DNA of 64,000 nt from Allohoeflea poritis (GCF_027889715.1 NZ_JAPJZH010000006.1:1-64000); one strand, 5' to 3'; counted from the first letter of the stretch, positions 55,457-64,000 are shown. Program-made: numbers and translations. Notes: a model not told the origin generated them from the letters alone.

Positions 55457-56488
55457 ATGACGACTGACAATTGCACGGTTCCGTCAATTCAGCTCGATGC
55501 GACTGTGGTTGGCGCGAAGCATTGTTACGATGCCTGGAGAGAATCCGTGCGCGCAGTTTATGACGTCGAGCCGGCCGCTGATGTCAAAAGCACCACCGAA
55601 AGCATCAAAGCCTGGCTTCTGAAGGAATTGATATTCTCAGATGTCAGCTTTTCGCCACAACAGTTCAGACACTGCAGGCGGCTGGCAAAAGACTCCAATT
55701 ATATCTCGCTGCAGATCTATAAAAGCGGTCGCTGTCTTGGCACTGCCGGAGACCAGACTTGGCAAGTTGCTCCCGGTGATGTTCACATTTTTGATTTTTC
55801 GCGAGAATTTTCTTCCGTGGCATCCAAGTCCACGGTCATTGGCTGTCTGATACCTCATGAATTTGTCGGGTACGATCCGGCCAGACACCCAGCGCACATA
55901 ATGTTCTCCGGCAGTACGCCCGTCGGGCAGTTTCTCGCCAGTACTATGTTCGCACTCCTGAGCCAATTGCCGCGGGTCGGAATCAGCGAAGCTGACGATC
56001 TATCAAACGGTTTTTGCAGTCTGTTACAGGGCCTGATCGAACCGCAACTGCCACCGAAGGAAAAGGAGCGGAATGCCGGCGAAGAGCGCCGAAATGACAT
56101 GCGTTCGTATCTCGACAGGAATCTTTCCGATCCGAACCTGAACGTCAATCACTTATGCAGAGTTTTTAATATCTCCAGACCGTCCGTATACCGGTATTTT
56201 GCGGAACATGGCGGCGTCGCGCAATATATCGTGCAACGCAGGCTGAAGCGCGCGTATTTCCAACTTGCTTCCGTTCCGGAGTTCCACGGACGCGTCAAAG
56301 AGGTCGCGCATGGATTGGGCTTCAACGACGCAGCTCATTTCAGCAGATTGTTCCGTCGCAAATTTGGCGTAACCCCGAAACAAGCTGCAAATCTCAGCAG
56401 CGCAGGGAGACTGAGCCGCGACCGGAACCAGCTCCGCGAACAATCGATCAATTTCAGTCAATTGAGTGAATGGATCCAAAGTATCTAG
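55457..56488 (+). CDS. AraC-family regulator, paralog 1
   Basis: A 343-residue regulator. The N-terminal ligand/AraC-binding-like domain includes LQIYKSGRCLGTAGDQTWQV and GDVHIFDFSREFS. The C-terminal double helix-turn-helix has VNHLCRVFNISRPSVYRYF and the final GFNDAAHFSRLFRRKFGVTPKQA. An in-frame TTG at 55436 would add seven residues; ATG at 55457 aligns with the best start of the paralog. Related across its whole length to the regulator at 57083. Confidence 0.85.
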   Translation: MTTDNCTVPSIQLDATVVGAKHCYDAWRESVRAVYDVEPAADVKSTTESIKAWLLKELIFSDVSFSPQQFRHCRRLAKDSNYISLQIYKSGRCLGTAGDQTWQVAPGDVHIFDFSREFSSVASKSTVIGCLIPHEFVGYDPARHPAHIMFSGSTPVGQFLASTMFALLSQLPRVGISEADDLSNGFCSLLQGLIEPQLPPKEKERNAGEERRNDMRSYLDRNLSDPNLNVNHLCRVFNISRPSVYRYFAEHGGVAQYIVQRRLKRAYFQLASVPEFHGRVKEVAHGLGFNDAAHFSRLFRRKFGVTPKQAANLSSAGRLSRDRNQLREQSINFSQLSEWIQSI

Positions 56489-57082
56489 GAAAAGCCGGTG
56501 AAGTGGGAGATCACGCGCCTCTTCGAAGTTTACGGAACTTGATACCCAAAAGTACAGTTACCGCGGGCCGTTGATATGCTTGACCAATATCGGATGTTAA
56601 CCGATAGGCTCTGAACCCTTGGATACGGCGCATCCCTTATCAGCAAATGGCCAAGGGCTGGAAAGTCACCGACCTCGACCAACTTCGATTGAGCGCGATG
56701 GGTTTGCCCCGACAAAGACTCAAGATCCGCATCCTGTCAAACAGCGAATCATTATGTGCCGAATCGTCCGGAAACCCTCAATTAAAGTCGGGTAGAGGCA
56801 AAGATATGCCAGATTCGTTCAGTTCTGGATTGCCGGACTCAGCGAATTTCGATGTTGCCGTTCTTAGAAGCTCATCATAATTGTTATTTTAAATCAAAAT
56901 ATTATGGCCAGGGCGGCGATAACAATCATCGTTCGGCCCTCTACTCTGACGTGTCAAATCCATACTCGCTGCATATTTGCGTTCCATTTTGAGGACCATA
57001 CGAGGTTGGCTGCGAAACTGTTGTAAAAAAAACGATTTTTCGCAGCCTGATGGTTCATGATTTTCGACGATTGGGGGCGGAC
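56489..57082. other. Gene-free stretch between the AraC paralogs
   Basis: No convincing gene. A 77-codon plus-strand frame at 56647-56880 has no recognised similarity. The part from about 56870 to 57030 is AT-rich and probably holds the promoter of the second regulator gene. Confidence 0.35.
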
Positions 57083-58102
57083 ATGTCGGCGAACAGGCTC
57101 GTAACAGACCTGGAAGAACATCAATCAGATGTTGGAAAAAAACATTGCTCAAGCAGCCTTTGGAAAGCGCTTCATGCTGTCTACAATGCCCATACAAGCG
57201 AAGATGAAACCGTAAGGTCGTCCATCCTAAAAGTTCGGACGCTGGACAATCTGATCTTTCTGGATCTCAGACTTTCCGGTCAGTCTCTCAGGCATGAGAG
57301 CAAACACGCCAAAGACGCAGACTTTCTGATCTTGCAGATATTCAAAAGCGGGCGTGCAACGGGGGTTCTAGGCGATCAGTCCTGGGAGATCAATTCTGGT
57401 GAAATTCATATTCTCGATTTTTCGAGAGAGCTATATTCGACCGCAACGCACGCTGAAATGGTGAGTGTCATAATTCCACACGACGCTATCGGATACAATC
57501 CGGACAAGCACCCTCCTCACATTCACTTGTCGGGGAAACCGTCCATCGCACAGTTTATCCTGAGTACCGTACTTTCGCTCGTCATGCAGCTTTCGGATGT
57601 CAGCGCCAAGGATGAAAGGAGCTTCTCGCAGGGTTTTTGCAATCTCATCCGCTGCGCGCTCCTGACTGAATCGGCAACTTTGTCGGTTAACCAAAATTAT
57701 CGCAAAGAACGGCGTCAGCGCATGCAAACCTATATCAGCCAGCACCTTTCAGACCCCGAGTTGGACGCAGAGCACCTTTGCAAAACCTTTCATGTTTCCA
57801 GGCCAACCATATACAGGGACTTTGCCGAAGCGGGGGGCGTCGCCAAATTCATTACCCAGCGGCGCCTTGAAAGGGCCTATTATCGGCTTACTTCGTCCGG
57901 CTCTTCGCCCATTCGTGTAAGCAATGTGGCATTCGAACTGGGCTTTATGGACCCTGGTTATTTCAGCAGGATCTTTCGCCGAAGGTTCGGCATCAGCCCT
58001 AAAGAAGCGGCAAGCTCGAACTCCGACTTTCGGCAAAACAGTGTGACTTTCGAAGAACTTTGCGAGCATAAAGAACATTTGCGGCGTTCCGGGACAAGTT
58101 AA
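57083..58102 (+). CDS. AraC-family regulator, paralog 2
   Basis: A 339-residue paralog of the previous regulator with matching blocks (LQIFKSGRATGVLGDQSWEI; GEIHILDFSREL; AEHLCKTFHVSRPTIYRDF; GFMDPGYFSRIFRRRFGISPKEA). The frame is open 33 bases further up, but ATG at 57083 has a GGGGGCGG ribosome-binding site and matches the paralog's start. It converges with the histidine kinase gene, whose end is 15 bp away. Confidence 0.85.
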   Translation: MSANRLVTDLEEHQSDVGKKHCSSSLWKALHAVYNAHTSEDETVRSSILKVRTLDNLIFLDLRLSGQSLRHESKHAKDADFLILQIFKSGRATGVLGDQSWEINSGEIHILDFSRELYSTATHAEMVSVIIPHDAIGYNPDKHPPHIHLSGKPSIAQFILSTVLSLVMQLSDVSAKDERSFSQGFCNLIRCALLTESATLSVNQNYRKERRQRMQTYISQHLSDPELDAEHLCKTFHVSRPTIYRDFAEAGGVAKFITQRRLERAYYRLTSSGSSPIRVSNVAFELGFMDPGYFSRIFRRRFGISPKEAASSNSDFRQNSVTFEELCEHKEHLRRSGTS

Positions 58103-58117
58103 ACTTCGTAGCAGGAT

Positions 58118-59707
58118 TTACCGCCTTGAGAACAGCCGGGTGTGGCGGTCTGACTTGAATGGGTTCCGCCGTCGGAGGTCTCGCGTACCGGTGGCGGTCA
58201 ACGTCACTTGTATAGCTTGGTCCCTTGGCACCGACGAGGGCATTGCTCGCTTCATTTTGATTGGAATACGCACGGTGACGCCAAGACCGCCCAACCCGGA
58301 AATCTCCGCCGTAATCGCGCCGCCGTGGTCTTTTACTATTGCCTGACAAACAGCCAGTCCGAGGCCGACACTTCCCAAGGCATGGGAATGGGTTTCTTCG
58401 ACACGGTAAAACCTGTCAAAAAGACGCTTCAAATTGTCCTTGGGCGGTGAAGGCGCACTGTCGGCAACGGTGAGAACAATTTCATGGTCAGATCGGGTCA
58501 GCCGAATTTGAACAGTGCCCGGTGCTTCGGTGTAACGCCTGGAGTTTTCAAGAAGGTTACCGATCATTTGCCGAATTCGCATCGGATCGACATCGCCGAT
58601 AACACCGGATTGAATGGAGACGTCCAGCGTAAGCCCGGCGTCCTCCATCACCGACCGGGTCATTTTGGTTGTTTCGCCAACAATCCTGGAGATATCCTGG
58701 TTTTCAATTTTTTGAACCAGTTTTTCTTCCCTTGCATAAGATAATAAACTCAACGCCTCAACGAGTTCGGATACGCGCATTACTGCGCAGTGGAGCGTGG
58801 CGTAGGTGCCTTGGCCCGCCAGACGCACACCGTCTTGCAAGGCCTCAATTTCAGCCCGTAGAATGGACAAGGGGGTTTTCAGTTCGTGGGACGTGTCCGA
58901 AATCCATTGTTTTTCGGCTTTTGCTGCCCGCTCCAGGTTGCGGGCAAGCAGGTTGAAGTCTTTGATAAGCTCTCCAACTTCATCAGTGCGCGCAGAGCGA
59001 AGCTGTATGCCATAGTCGCCATTTGCCAACCGTCTTGTACTTCCGGCAAGCATCTGCAAAGGAGCAATCAGCTGTTTCGAAAGAAACGTAGCAAAGAGGG
59101 TCGATGCTATAAGAGCGAACAAGGATGCCCAACCCAACGTTCTGAACTGACCGCACAAATAGATTGAATCGGCTAGAGTTCGACCCTCATTAGGAGATCG
59201 TACGCCAAAATAACCGACAACAGCTTCGCCTGCTTCACCCCTGTTAACAATGATGGGCTCAATCAATGCGCCTTCGACCAGGCCGGGTGCTCCACCCACT
59301 AGGTTGCGATCCGCATCGAGCAGAAAAGTTCTGGGACCAATTCCCAGTGGGTCATCGGTGGCCGGTTGAACCGGTCCGTCACCGATTTTTACGTCCGATG
59401 GCATCCCGCCTACCGGAGCGGAGGCAGTCAGCCGATCCGGCCTGAAGGGATCAAGCTCCATTCTGACATATTCCAGGAATCCAATGGGGGTGCCGTCAAA
59501 TTGAGGCCAGCCGCCCGCCTCTTCGTCATAGTCTTCTGTCAGGGCAGTTTTGACCGGCCGCAACCGATCCATATCGGCAGCCAAAATATAATGGGTCAAG
59601 CCTTCGCGAAATGAAATCCCGACCATACCGGCCATGATGACTATGACCAGCATTGCGGTGACTGCAATCGCCAGGCAGAGCTTCCCTCTCATGCTAAGAT
59701 GAAACAA
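58118..59707 (-). CDS. Sensor histidine kinase (BaeS-like)
   Basis: A 529-residue sensor. Two membrane helices (about 10-32 and 190-212) flank a periplasmic domain of ~155 residues. A HAMP region follows (LIAPLQMLAGSTRRLANGDYGIQL), then HisKA with phospho-acceptor His274 in ISDTSHELKTPLSIL, and the ATPase domain with IRQMIGNLLENSRRYTEAP and GLGLAVCQAIVKDHGG. The last ~35 residues after VTVRIPIKMKRA are an Arg-rich tail not usual for BaeS. It is probably the partner of the regulator at 51769-52440. BaeS-type kinases sense envelope stress or toxic compounds; the signal here is unknown. Confidence 0.88.
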   Translation of the reverse strand: MFHLSMRGKLCLAIAVTAMLVIVIMAGMVGISFREGLTHYILAADMDRLRPVKTALTEDYDEEAGGWPQFDGTPIGFLEYVRMELDPFRPDRLTASAPVGGMPSDVKIGDGPVQPATDDPLGIGPRTFLLDADRNLVGGAPGLVEGALIEPIIVNRGEAGEAVVGYFGVRSPNEGRTLADSIYLCGQFRTLGWASLFALIASTLFATFLSKQLIAPLQMLAGSTRRLANGDYGIQLRSARTDEVGELIKDFNLLARNLERAAKAEKQWISDTSHELKTPLSILRAEIEALQDGVRLAGQGTYATLHCAVMRVSELVEALSLLSYAREEKLVQKIENQDISRIVGETTKMTRSVMEDAGLTLDVSIQSGVIGDVDPMRIRQMIGNLLENSRRYTEAPGTVQIRLTRSDHEIVLTVADSAPSPPKDNLKRLFDRFYRVEETHSHALGSVGLGLAVCQAIVKDHGGAITAEISGLGGLGVTVRIPIKMKRAMPSSVPRDQAIQVTLTATGTRDLRRRNPFKSDRHTRLFSRR

Positions 59708-60017
59708 GTTAATTTCCCGCCCCCGTCAGTCAGACCTTTGATTTTGAAGCCGTCTCGATGTCAATCGATCGATGCCCGGGACACATTTGAGGCTGTCATT
59801 CGGGCTAGAACATTCGGCTATTGGAAGCCGTTTGCCGGGGTTTTCTCATACTTGACGACAAGTACAGGCTGACATTGGAACTGCGGTTCCTCTTGCAGGC
59901 GGATACAAGGATTCACGGCAAACGCGATCACCTTCCTAATTCGAGAATGATCATTCCTGTTTATATGTTGTGGTTGTCGCATTGGTCAAGTACCCCTCAA
60001 GGAAGAAGGAGCCGTCG
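59708..60017. other. Divergent intergenic region
   Basis: A 310-bp space between the histidine kinase and TetR genes. GAATGATCATTC at 59944-59955 is a perfect 12-bp palindrome 63 bp before the TetR start codon and is a candidate operator. Nothing else is recognised. Confidence 0.4.
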
Positions 60018-60698
60018 TTGAACAAAACCCGAGAAGGAAACACCGGTCGTATCGCTCAGAGGAGAATGGCTCTGAAGCGTCGCCTTATGGCCAGAGGCTT
60101 GGAATACTTTGCGAAAAAAGGCGTTGACGGGACCGGCATGAGCGAGCTTCTAGCCGCGGCCGAAACATCGCCCGGAGCATTCTACAAGCTTTTTGACAGC
60201 AAGGAGGCCTTTGTCCGCGCGCTGATCGAAGAAACCATAAACCCCATTGGAAACGTAATTGACGAAGCGGGCAAAGAAGCCGACGAATCCATACAGGCGA
60301 TTGCCCTGGGCCTCAGAATTACACTTGAGATCGCCCGACGATATCCTGACTGGGGTCGGTTTGTGTCTCAGACGGCCTTGGTCGGCTTCGAGAGCCAAAC
60401 AGGTTTTGCTCCTCGCGTCGCGCGCGACGTAAGCAAGGCGAAGTCGACAGGCGAAATTGACGACGCCGACGATCTTTTACTGAACGCCATTGCCCTGGGG
60501 GCTTTCCTGTCAGGCGTCGCAGCGGCCGGGTATGGCCTTCTTAATCCCGACATGATTTCCGGTCTGACGGAACGCGCGCTTGTGGCAATGGGAGCAGATC
60601 GTGAACGCGCCCATAGAGCAGTTAAACCTGAGATCGATGCCTATGTTGACGCGGCAATTGCAAAAGGGCGCACTCAAGGTATTTTTGAGGTGCAATAA
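60018..60698 (+). CDS. TetR-family transcriptional regulator
   Basis: A 226-residue TetR-type regulator. The N-terminal helix-turn-helix is RLMARGLEYFAKKGVDGTGM followed by SELLAAAETSPGAFYKLFDSKEAF. The C-terminal ligand domain is helical. The TTG at 60018 is preferred as the start because AGGAAGAAGGAG precedes it; the frame is open 48 bases further up. No target gene is adjacent except the kinase, which is divergent. Confidence 0.85.
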   Translation: MNKTREGNTGRIAQRRMALKRRLMARGLEYFAKKGVDGTGMSELLAAAETSPGAFYKLFDSKEAFVRALIEETINPIGNVIDEAGKEADESIQAIALGLRITLEIARRYPDWGRFVSQTALVGFESQTGFAPRVARDVSKAKSTGEIDDADDLLLNAIALGAFLSGVAAAGYGLLNPDMISGLTERALVAMGADRERAHRAVKPEIDAYVDAAIAKGRTQGIFEVQ

Positions 60699-60870
60699 CC
60701 AGTCGTGGCAATCAAAAATTTCCTCAATTCACTATCGCCTCGATAACTAATCTTCTTCCACTTCAGCGCGGAGCCCTTGGTATTGGCCTCATCCGGCCTG
60801 GTCTTGTCGTGTCGTTGGAGACGTTCCACGATCCTTTACCTTCAGACAGGCGGCATCCTTCTGCATAATA
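60699..60870. other. Short gene-free stretch
   Basis: Space between the TetR stop and the right-end repeat of element C. Nothing recognised. Confidence 0.4.
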
Positions 60871-61140
60871 TACCGTCAGCCCACTGCAAGGCCGTTTTCA
60901 CGACATTTTCCCAATGAATTCAGTTGTTTCGCTCTCGAAAAATACCGTCAAGGGCGCCGATATCGGTGACAGTACCGGCAAGAATCACCGAAATGAAGGG
61001 CGCAGAAGACCGTCAAATATACCGTCAATAATTTTTGCTTCACCGTCATATCCGCGCATGGCGGAACTTGGATGACAATAGAATATATTTTGATATCAAT
61101 AGTTTGTGGGAAAACCGGTCGACCGCCATCAACACGGATC
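60871..61140 (+). repeat. Right-end repeat with TACCGTCA arm-type octamers, copy 3 (next to guaA)
   Basis: TACCGTCA at 60871, 60943 and 61020, with TACCGGCA at 60973: 281, 209, 132 and 179 bp from the guaA stop codon, identical offsets to the copy at 46473. It ends in AACACGGATCC, 12 bp before the guaA stop. Confidence 0.9.
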
Positions 61141-61151
61141 CACCGCAATCC

Positions 61152-61166
61152 CTACTCCCACTCAAT
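61152..61166 (-). other. Attachment site at the guaA 3' end
   Basis: The last five codons of guaA (TIEWE and TAG) form the core shared with the three junctions to the left, identical over CTACTCCCACTC. guaA is a known integration target of genomic islands in other bacteria. The island DNA lies on the downstream side, leaving the gene intact. Confidence 0.8.
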
Positions 61167-62714
61167 CGTGCCGGGAGGTTTGGAGGTGACGTCGTAGACG
61201 ACGCGGTTGATGCCGCGGACTTCGTTGATGATGCGGGTGGCGGCGCGGCCGAGGAATTCCATGTCGTAATGGTAGAAATCGGCTGTCATGCCGTCGACAG
61301 AGGTCACGGCGCGCAAGGCGCAGACATATTCATAGGTGCGCCCGTCGCCCATCACTCCGACGGTCTGGACCGGCAACAGCACGGCAAAGGCCTGCCAGAT
61401 CGTATCGTAGAGGCCGGCATTGCGGATCTCTTCGAGATAGATGGCGTCGGCCTCGCGCAGGATGTCGAGCTTGTCGCGGGTCACACCCCCCGGGCAGCGG
61501 ATGGCAAGGCCGGGTCCGGGAAACGGGTGCCGGCCGATGAAGCTTTCGGGCAGGCCGAGCTCGCGGCCGAGCGCCCGCACCTCGTCCTTGAAGAGTTCGC
61601 GCAGCGGCTCGACGAGTTGCATGTTCATGCGTTCCGGAAGGCCGCCGACATTGTGGTGCGACTTGATCGTCACCGATGGTCCGCCGGTAAAGGAGACGCT
61701 CTCGATCACATCCGGATAAAGCGTTCCCTGGGCGAGGAAATCGGCACCGCCGAGCTTCTTCGCCTCCGCCTCGAAAACATCGATGAACAGCCTGCCGATG
61801 GTCTTGCGCTTGGTCTCGGGATCGGCCTCGCCCTCCAGCGCATCGATGAAGGTGTCGGATGCATCGACGAGGGTGAGCGGGATGTTGTAGTGCTCGCGGA
61901 ACATGGCCATCACGTCGGCGGCCTCATTCTTGCGCATCAACCCGTGGTCGACGAGGATGCAATTGAGCTGATCGCCGACGGCCTCGTGGATCAACAGCGC
62001 TGCAACGGAGGAATCGACGCCGCCGGAAAGCGCGCAGATGACTTTCTTGTCGCCCACCTGCTCGCGGATGGCGGCAACAGCCTGCTCGCGATAGGCGGCC
62101 ATCGACCAGTCCCCTTCCAGCCCGGCGATCTTGTGGACAAAATTGCCCAGCAGCTTGGCGCCGTCGGGCGTATGAATGACTTCCGGATGGAACATCATGC
62201 CGTAGGTCTTGCGCTCGACATTGCCGAAGACGGCATAGGGCGCACCCTCGGAGCGGCCGAGAATTTCGAAACCGGGTGGCAGATCGATAACGCGATCGCC
62301 GTGGCTCATCCAGACCTGGTGGCGCTGGCCTTGCGTCCACACATCCTCGAAAAGCGGGCAATCCCTGAGCACCTCGACATAGGCGCGGCCGAATTCGCGG
62401 TGATCGGAGGATTCGGCCTTGCCGCCCATCTGCACGCACATGGTCATCTGGCCATAGCAGATGCCGAGGATCGGGACACCGGCTTCGAAAATCGCCTGCG
62501 GGGCGCGGGGCGAGCCGATGTCGCCGGTCGATGCCGGGCCGCCGGAAAGGATGACCGCTTTCGGCCGTATGCGTTCGAAACCGGCTTGCGCGGACTGGAA
62601 CGGAACGATCTCGCAATAGACGCCGGCCTCGCGCACGCGCCGCGCGATGAGCTGGGTGACCTGCGAGCCGAAATCGATGATGAGGACGGAATCGGGATGG
62701 GACGGGCTGTTCAT
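61152..62714 (-). CDS. guaA: GMP synthase (glutamine-hydrolysing)
   Basis: A full-length 520-residue GuaA. N-terminal class I glutamine amidotransferase with nucleophile Cys86 in GICYGQM and the MFHPEV histidine region; ATP-pyrophosphatase domain with PP-loop SGGVDSS; C-terminal dimerisation domain with [12 protein letters not shown] and a final GTIEWE. It converts XMP to GMP, the last step of guanine nucleotide synthesis. Base composition and codon use are more GC-rich than in the neighbouring elements, as expected for backbone. Its 3' end is the integration site. Confidence 0.97.
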   Translation of the reverse strand: MNSPSHPDSVLIIDFGSQVTQLIARRVREAGVYCEIVPFQSAQAGFERIRPKAVILSGGPASTGDIGSPRAPQAIFEAGVPILGICYGQMTMCVQMGGKAESSDHREFGRAYVEVLRDCPLFEDVWTQGQRHQVWMSHGDRVIDLPPGFEILGRSEGAPYAVFGNVERKTYGMMFHPEVIHTPDGAKLLGNFVHKIAGLEGDWSMAAYREQAVAAIREQVGDKKVICALSGGVDSSVAALLIHEAVGDQLNCILVDHGLMRKNEAADVMAMFREHYNIPLTLVDASDTFIDALEGEADPETKRKTIGRLFIDVFEAEAKKLGGADFLAQGTLYPDVIESVSFTGGPSVTIKSHHNVGGLPERMNMQLVEPLRELFKDEVRALGRELGLPESFIGRHPFPGPGLAIRCPGGVTRDKLDILREADAIYLEEIRNAGLYDTIWQAFAVLLPVQTVGVMGDGRTYEYVCALRAVTSVDGMTADFYHYDMEFLGRAATRIINEVRGINRVVYDVTSKPPGTIEWE

Positions 62715-62762
62715 GGCAAGGCTTTAGTGATTCGTTGGCGCGAGCGCAAGGCTGCGACCGGA

Positions 62763-63401
62763 TCAGACCTTGATGCGCCCTTTTTCGATGGCATTTTCAA
62801 CCCGGTCGACCGCTTCGGCCAGCTTCTCGTCGATGATATGCAGATATTGCGTCCAGTCATCGACGTGCTTCAGGTCTTCCTTGCCGTCCGAAATACCGCG
62901 CAGGCCAATCATCGGGATATCGAAGTGGTGACAGGCCCTCAGCTTGGCGAAGGTCTCCATATCCACCATATGCGCGTCGATGCCCCGATAGGCGTCGCCC
63001 GAAACGATATTGGCGCCCGTCGAAAGGGAGGCTGACGGAACGTCCGGAACCGCAATCGGCATCTCCACGGTCACAGGCAGATCCAGAAACGGCGTCTGGC
63101 CCTTTTCGAAACCAAGGGCACTGGCATCCATGTCGCGATAGGAAACGGAAGAGACCTGATAGATGCCGGTCTGTTCCAGCTCGGCAGAACCGGCTGACCC
63201 CAGCGACACCACCAGATCCGGGCATGCCCCCGTCGCCTCCAGCTTTTCCAGCGCCGAGGTCAGTTTGACGGCCGCTTCCACCGGGCCAACGCCGGTGATC
63301 AGTGGCGAGAAGCGCTTCTTCAGCTCCGGTCCGTATTCCTGTTCGGCGGCCATGACGTAAAGCAGCCGACGGCCGGCGACGATTTTCGTAAGATCCTTCA
63401 T
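62763..63401 (-). CDS. 5'-methylthioadenosine/S-adenosylhomocysteine nucleosidase-family protein
   Basis: A 212-residue nucleoside-phosphorylase-fold protein. VMAAEQEYGPELKKRF, LITGVGPVEAAVKLTSAL, the GSAGSAEL turn and VDMETFAKLRACHHFDIP (substrate-binding Met-Glu) fit the MTA/SAH nucleosidase family. It would cleave adenine from MTA or SAH in methionine salvage. It is translationally coupled by a 4-bp overlap to the upstream thioesterase gene and lies 48 bp before guaA. Confidence 0.85.
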   Translation of the reverse strand: MKDLTKIVAGRRLLYVMAAEQEYGPELKKRFSPLITGVGPVEAAVKLTSALEKLEATGACPDLVVSLGSAGSAELEQTGIYQVSSVSYRDMDASALGFEKGQTPFLDLPVTVEMPIAVPDVPSASLSTGANIVSGDAYRGIDAHMVDMETFAKLRACHHFDIPMIGLRGISDGKEDLKHVDDWTQYLHIIDEKLAEAVDRVENAIEKGRIKV

Positions 63402-63856
63402 CCCTCGATCCCTTCGCGGCCGGTGACGGCCATCATGGTTCCGGTCATGGTCGCCACAAGCTTTTCCGTGCCGTCTTCGCGCAGCGCGAAGGCCTTTCCG
63501 TCCGCAACGGTGATGGTGCTGCCGGGCTTGGTGACCTCGGCCCGGAAGATGAAGCGCTCGCCCCTTGCCGGCGAAAGCAGGTTGATCTTGAATTCGATGG
63601 TCAGCACGGCGGCGTCGGCCGGCATCAGCGAAAAGGCGGCATAGCCGCAGGCCGAATCCAGCGCTGTCGAAATGATGCCCGCATGCATGAAACCGTGCTG
63701 CTGGGTAAATTCGGGAAGGAACGGCATTTCCATCTCGACCCGGCCCGGACCGACGCTCACAAGCTTCATGCCGAGCGTTTCCATCGCCTTCTGGCGCTCG
63801 AAACTGCGTTTTGAACGAGCCTCGAAATCAGGGTTCTTCGGTTGAAAGTCAGGCAA
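63398..63856 (-). CDS. PaaI-type hotdog thioesterase
   Basis: A 152-residue hotdog-fold protein with QQHGFMHAGIISTALDSACGYAAFS, the catalytic-type Asn/Asp helix region of PaaI thioesterases, and the KINLLSPARGERFIFRAEV strand. It hydrolyses acyl-CoA thioesters; substrate unknown. The start is a TTG with GGGGAGG six bases upstream, 11 bp after the rsmB stop. Confidence 0.85.
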   Translation of the reverse strand: MPDFQPKNPDFEARSKRSFERQKAMETLGMKLVSVGPGRVEMEMPFLPEFTQQHGFMHAGIISTALDSACGYAAFSLMPADAAVLTIEFKINLLSPARGERFIFRAEVTKPGSTITVADGKAFALREDGTEKLVATMTGTMMAVTGREGIEG

Positions 63857-63867
63857 TGCAGCCTCCC

Positions 63868-64000
63868 CTACTGGCGCTTCTGCAACACGGAAAAGAAAAA
63901 GCCGTCCGTTTTTGTGGCGGCCGGTGTCAGCGTGACCGTCTTCATGTCCGCCGACCAGGGCTGCAGAGGGTTCTCGCCGAAAAGGTCCTGCCAGACCTCG
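63868..64000 (-). CDS. rsmB: RsmB-like 16S rRNA (cytosine-C5) methyltransferase, C-terminal end (partial)
   Basis: The last 43 codons of a minus-strand gene running off the right edge. The visible end, KTDGFFFSVLQKRQ, is the characteristic C-terminus of RsmB/Sun-type rRNA methyltransferases. Identification rests on this short stretch and on the neighbourhood. Confidence 0.7.
   Translation of the reverse strand, partial: EVWQDLFGENPLQPWSADMKTVTLTPAATKTDGFFFSVLQKRQ

Larger units (their letters stand above)
46754..61151. mobile_element. guaA-proximal element C: mosaic module
   Basis: About 14.4 kb between core 3 and the guaA stop codon. It has left-end octamers (46829, 46841) and a complete right end (60871-61140). 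The cargo mixes intact genes with truncated ones, indicating repeated deletion and insertion. No mobility gene is visible. Confidence 0.65.

Noticed and set aside
61100-61151. A tRNA gene as the integration site
   Set aside because: No tRNA structure is visible at any junction; the shared core is the end of the guaA coding sequence.

Overview
The window comes from an alphaproteobacterium, most likely of the Hyphomicrobiales (Rhizobiales). The right-hand block rsmB – paaI-type thioesterase – MTA/SAH nucleosidase-like – guaA, the IalB-family protein, the OprB and urea-transporter remnants and the Weimberg-type sugar genes all fit that group. The genus is not determined; a marine or host-associated Hoeflea/Mesorhizobium-like organism is a guess.

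Layout. The conserved chromosome backbone is only at the right end (61152-64000, minus strand). Everything to its left is accessory DNA that appears to have been stacked, element after element, onto the 3' end of guaA. Four junctions share a core that reproduces the last codons of guaA (starting at 14086, 28026, 46754 and 61152). Each core is followed at exactly +75 and +87 by paired TACCGTCA octamers (on the side away from guaA), and three of the four are preceded by TACCGTCA octamers at about -132, -209 and -281. This resembles the core plus arm-type sites of a lambda-type integrase attachment site, yet no integrase gene is in the window. The junctions delimit three complete elements of about 13.9, 18.7 and 14.4 kb and the right part of a fourth.

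Element at 1-14085: a class II lanthipeptide-type cluster. It has NHLP-leader precursor genes repeated with a 387-bp period, a LanM whose dehydratase motifs are intact but whose cyclase zinc site looks degenerate, a medium-chain dehydrogenase/reductase that could reduce dehydro-residues, and a three-gene NHLM-type export system (HlyD-like, C39 peptidase-ABC, ABC). A LysR regulator lies at the right end. Element at 14086-28025: a giant (3626 aa) glycine-rich autotransporter adhesin with an IalB-like gene downstream and a divergent LuxR-HTH/alpha-beta-hydrolase fusion. Element at 28026-46753: a sugar-acid catabolic locus. A ten-gene leftward operon holds a binding protein, crotonase, CoA-transferase, a ribose-type ABC transporter in which one permease carries an extra periplasmic TPR-like domain, two aldehyde dehydrogenases, an XylX-like FAH protein and an SMP-30 lactonase. 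A divergent rightward operon holds a GMC oxidoreductase, LacI regulator, DUF1349 protein and GH88 hydrolase. Together these suggest uptake and oxidation of an (unsaturated) uronate- or pentose-type sugar to 2-oxoglutarate. Element at 46754-61151: a mosaic with gene remnants (HlyD, OprB, urea transporter), a malic enzyme, a biuret-hydrolase-like amidase, a BaeSR-like two-component system split by a 5.7-kb opposite-strand cassette (acetolactate-synthase-like enzyme and two paralogous AraC regulators), and a TetR regulator.

All functional calls are from reading the translated sequence and remembered family motifs; no database search was possible.
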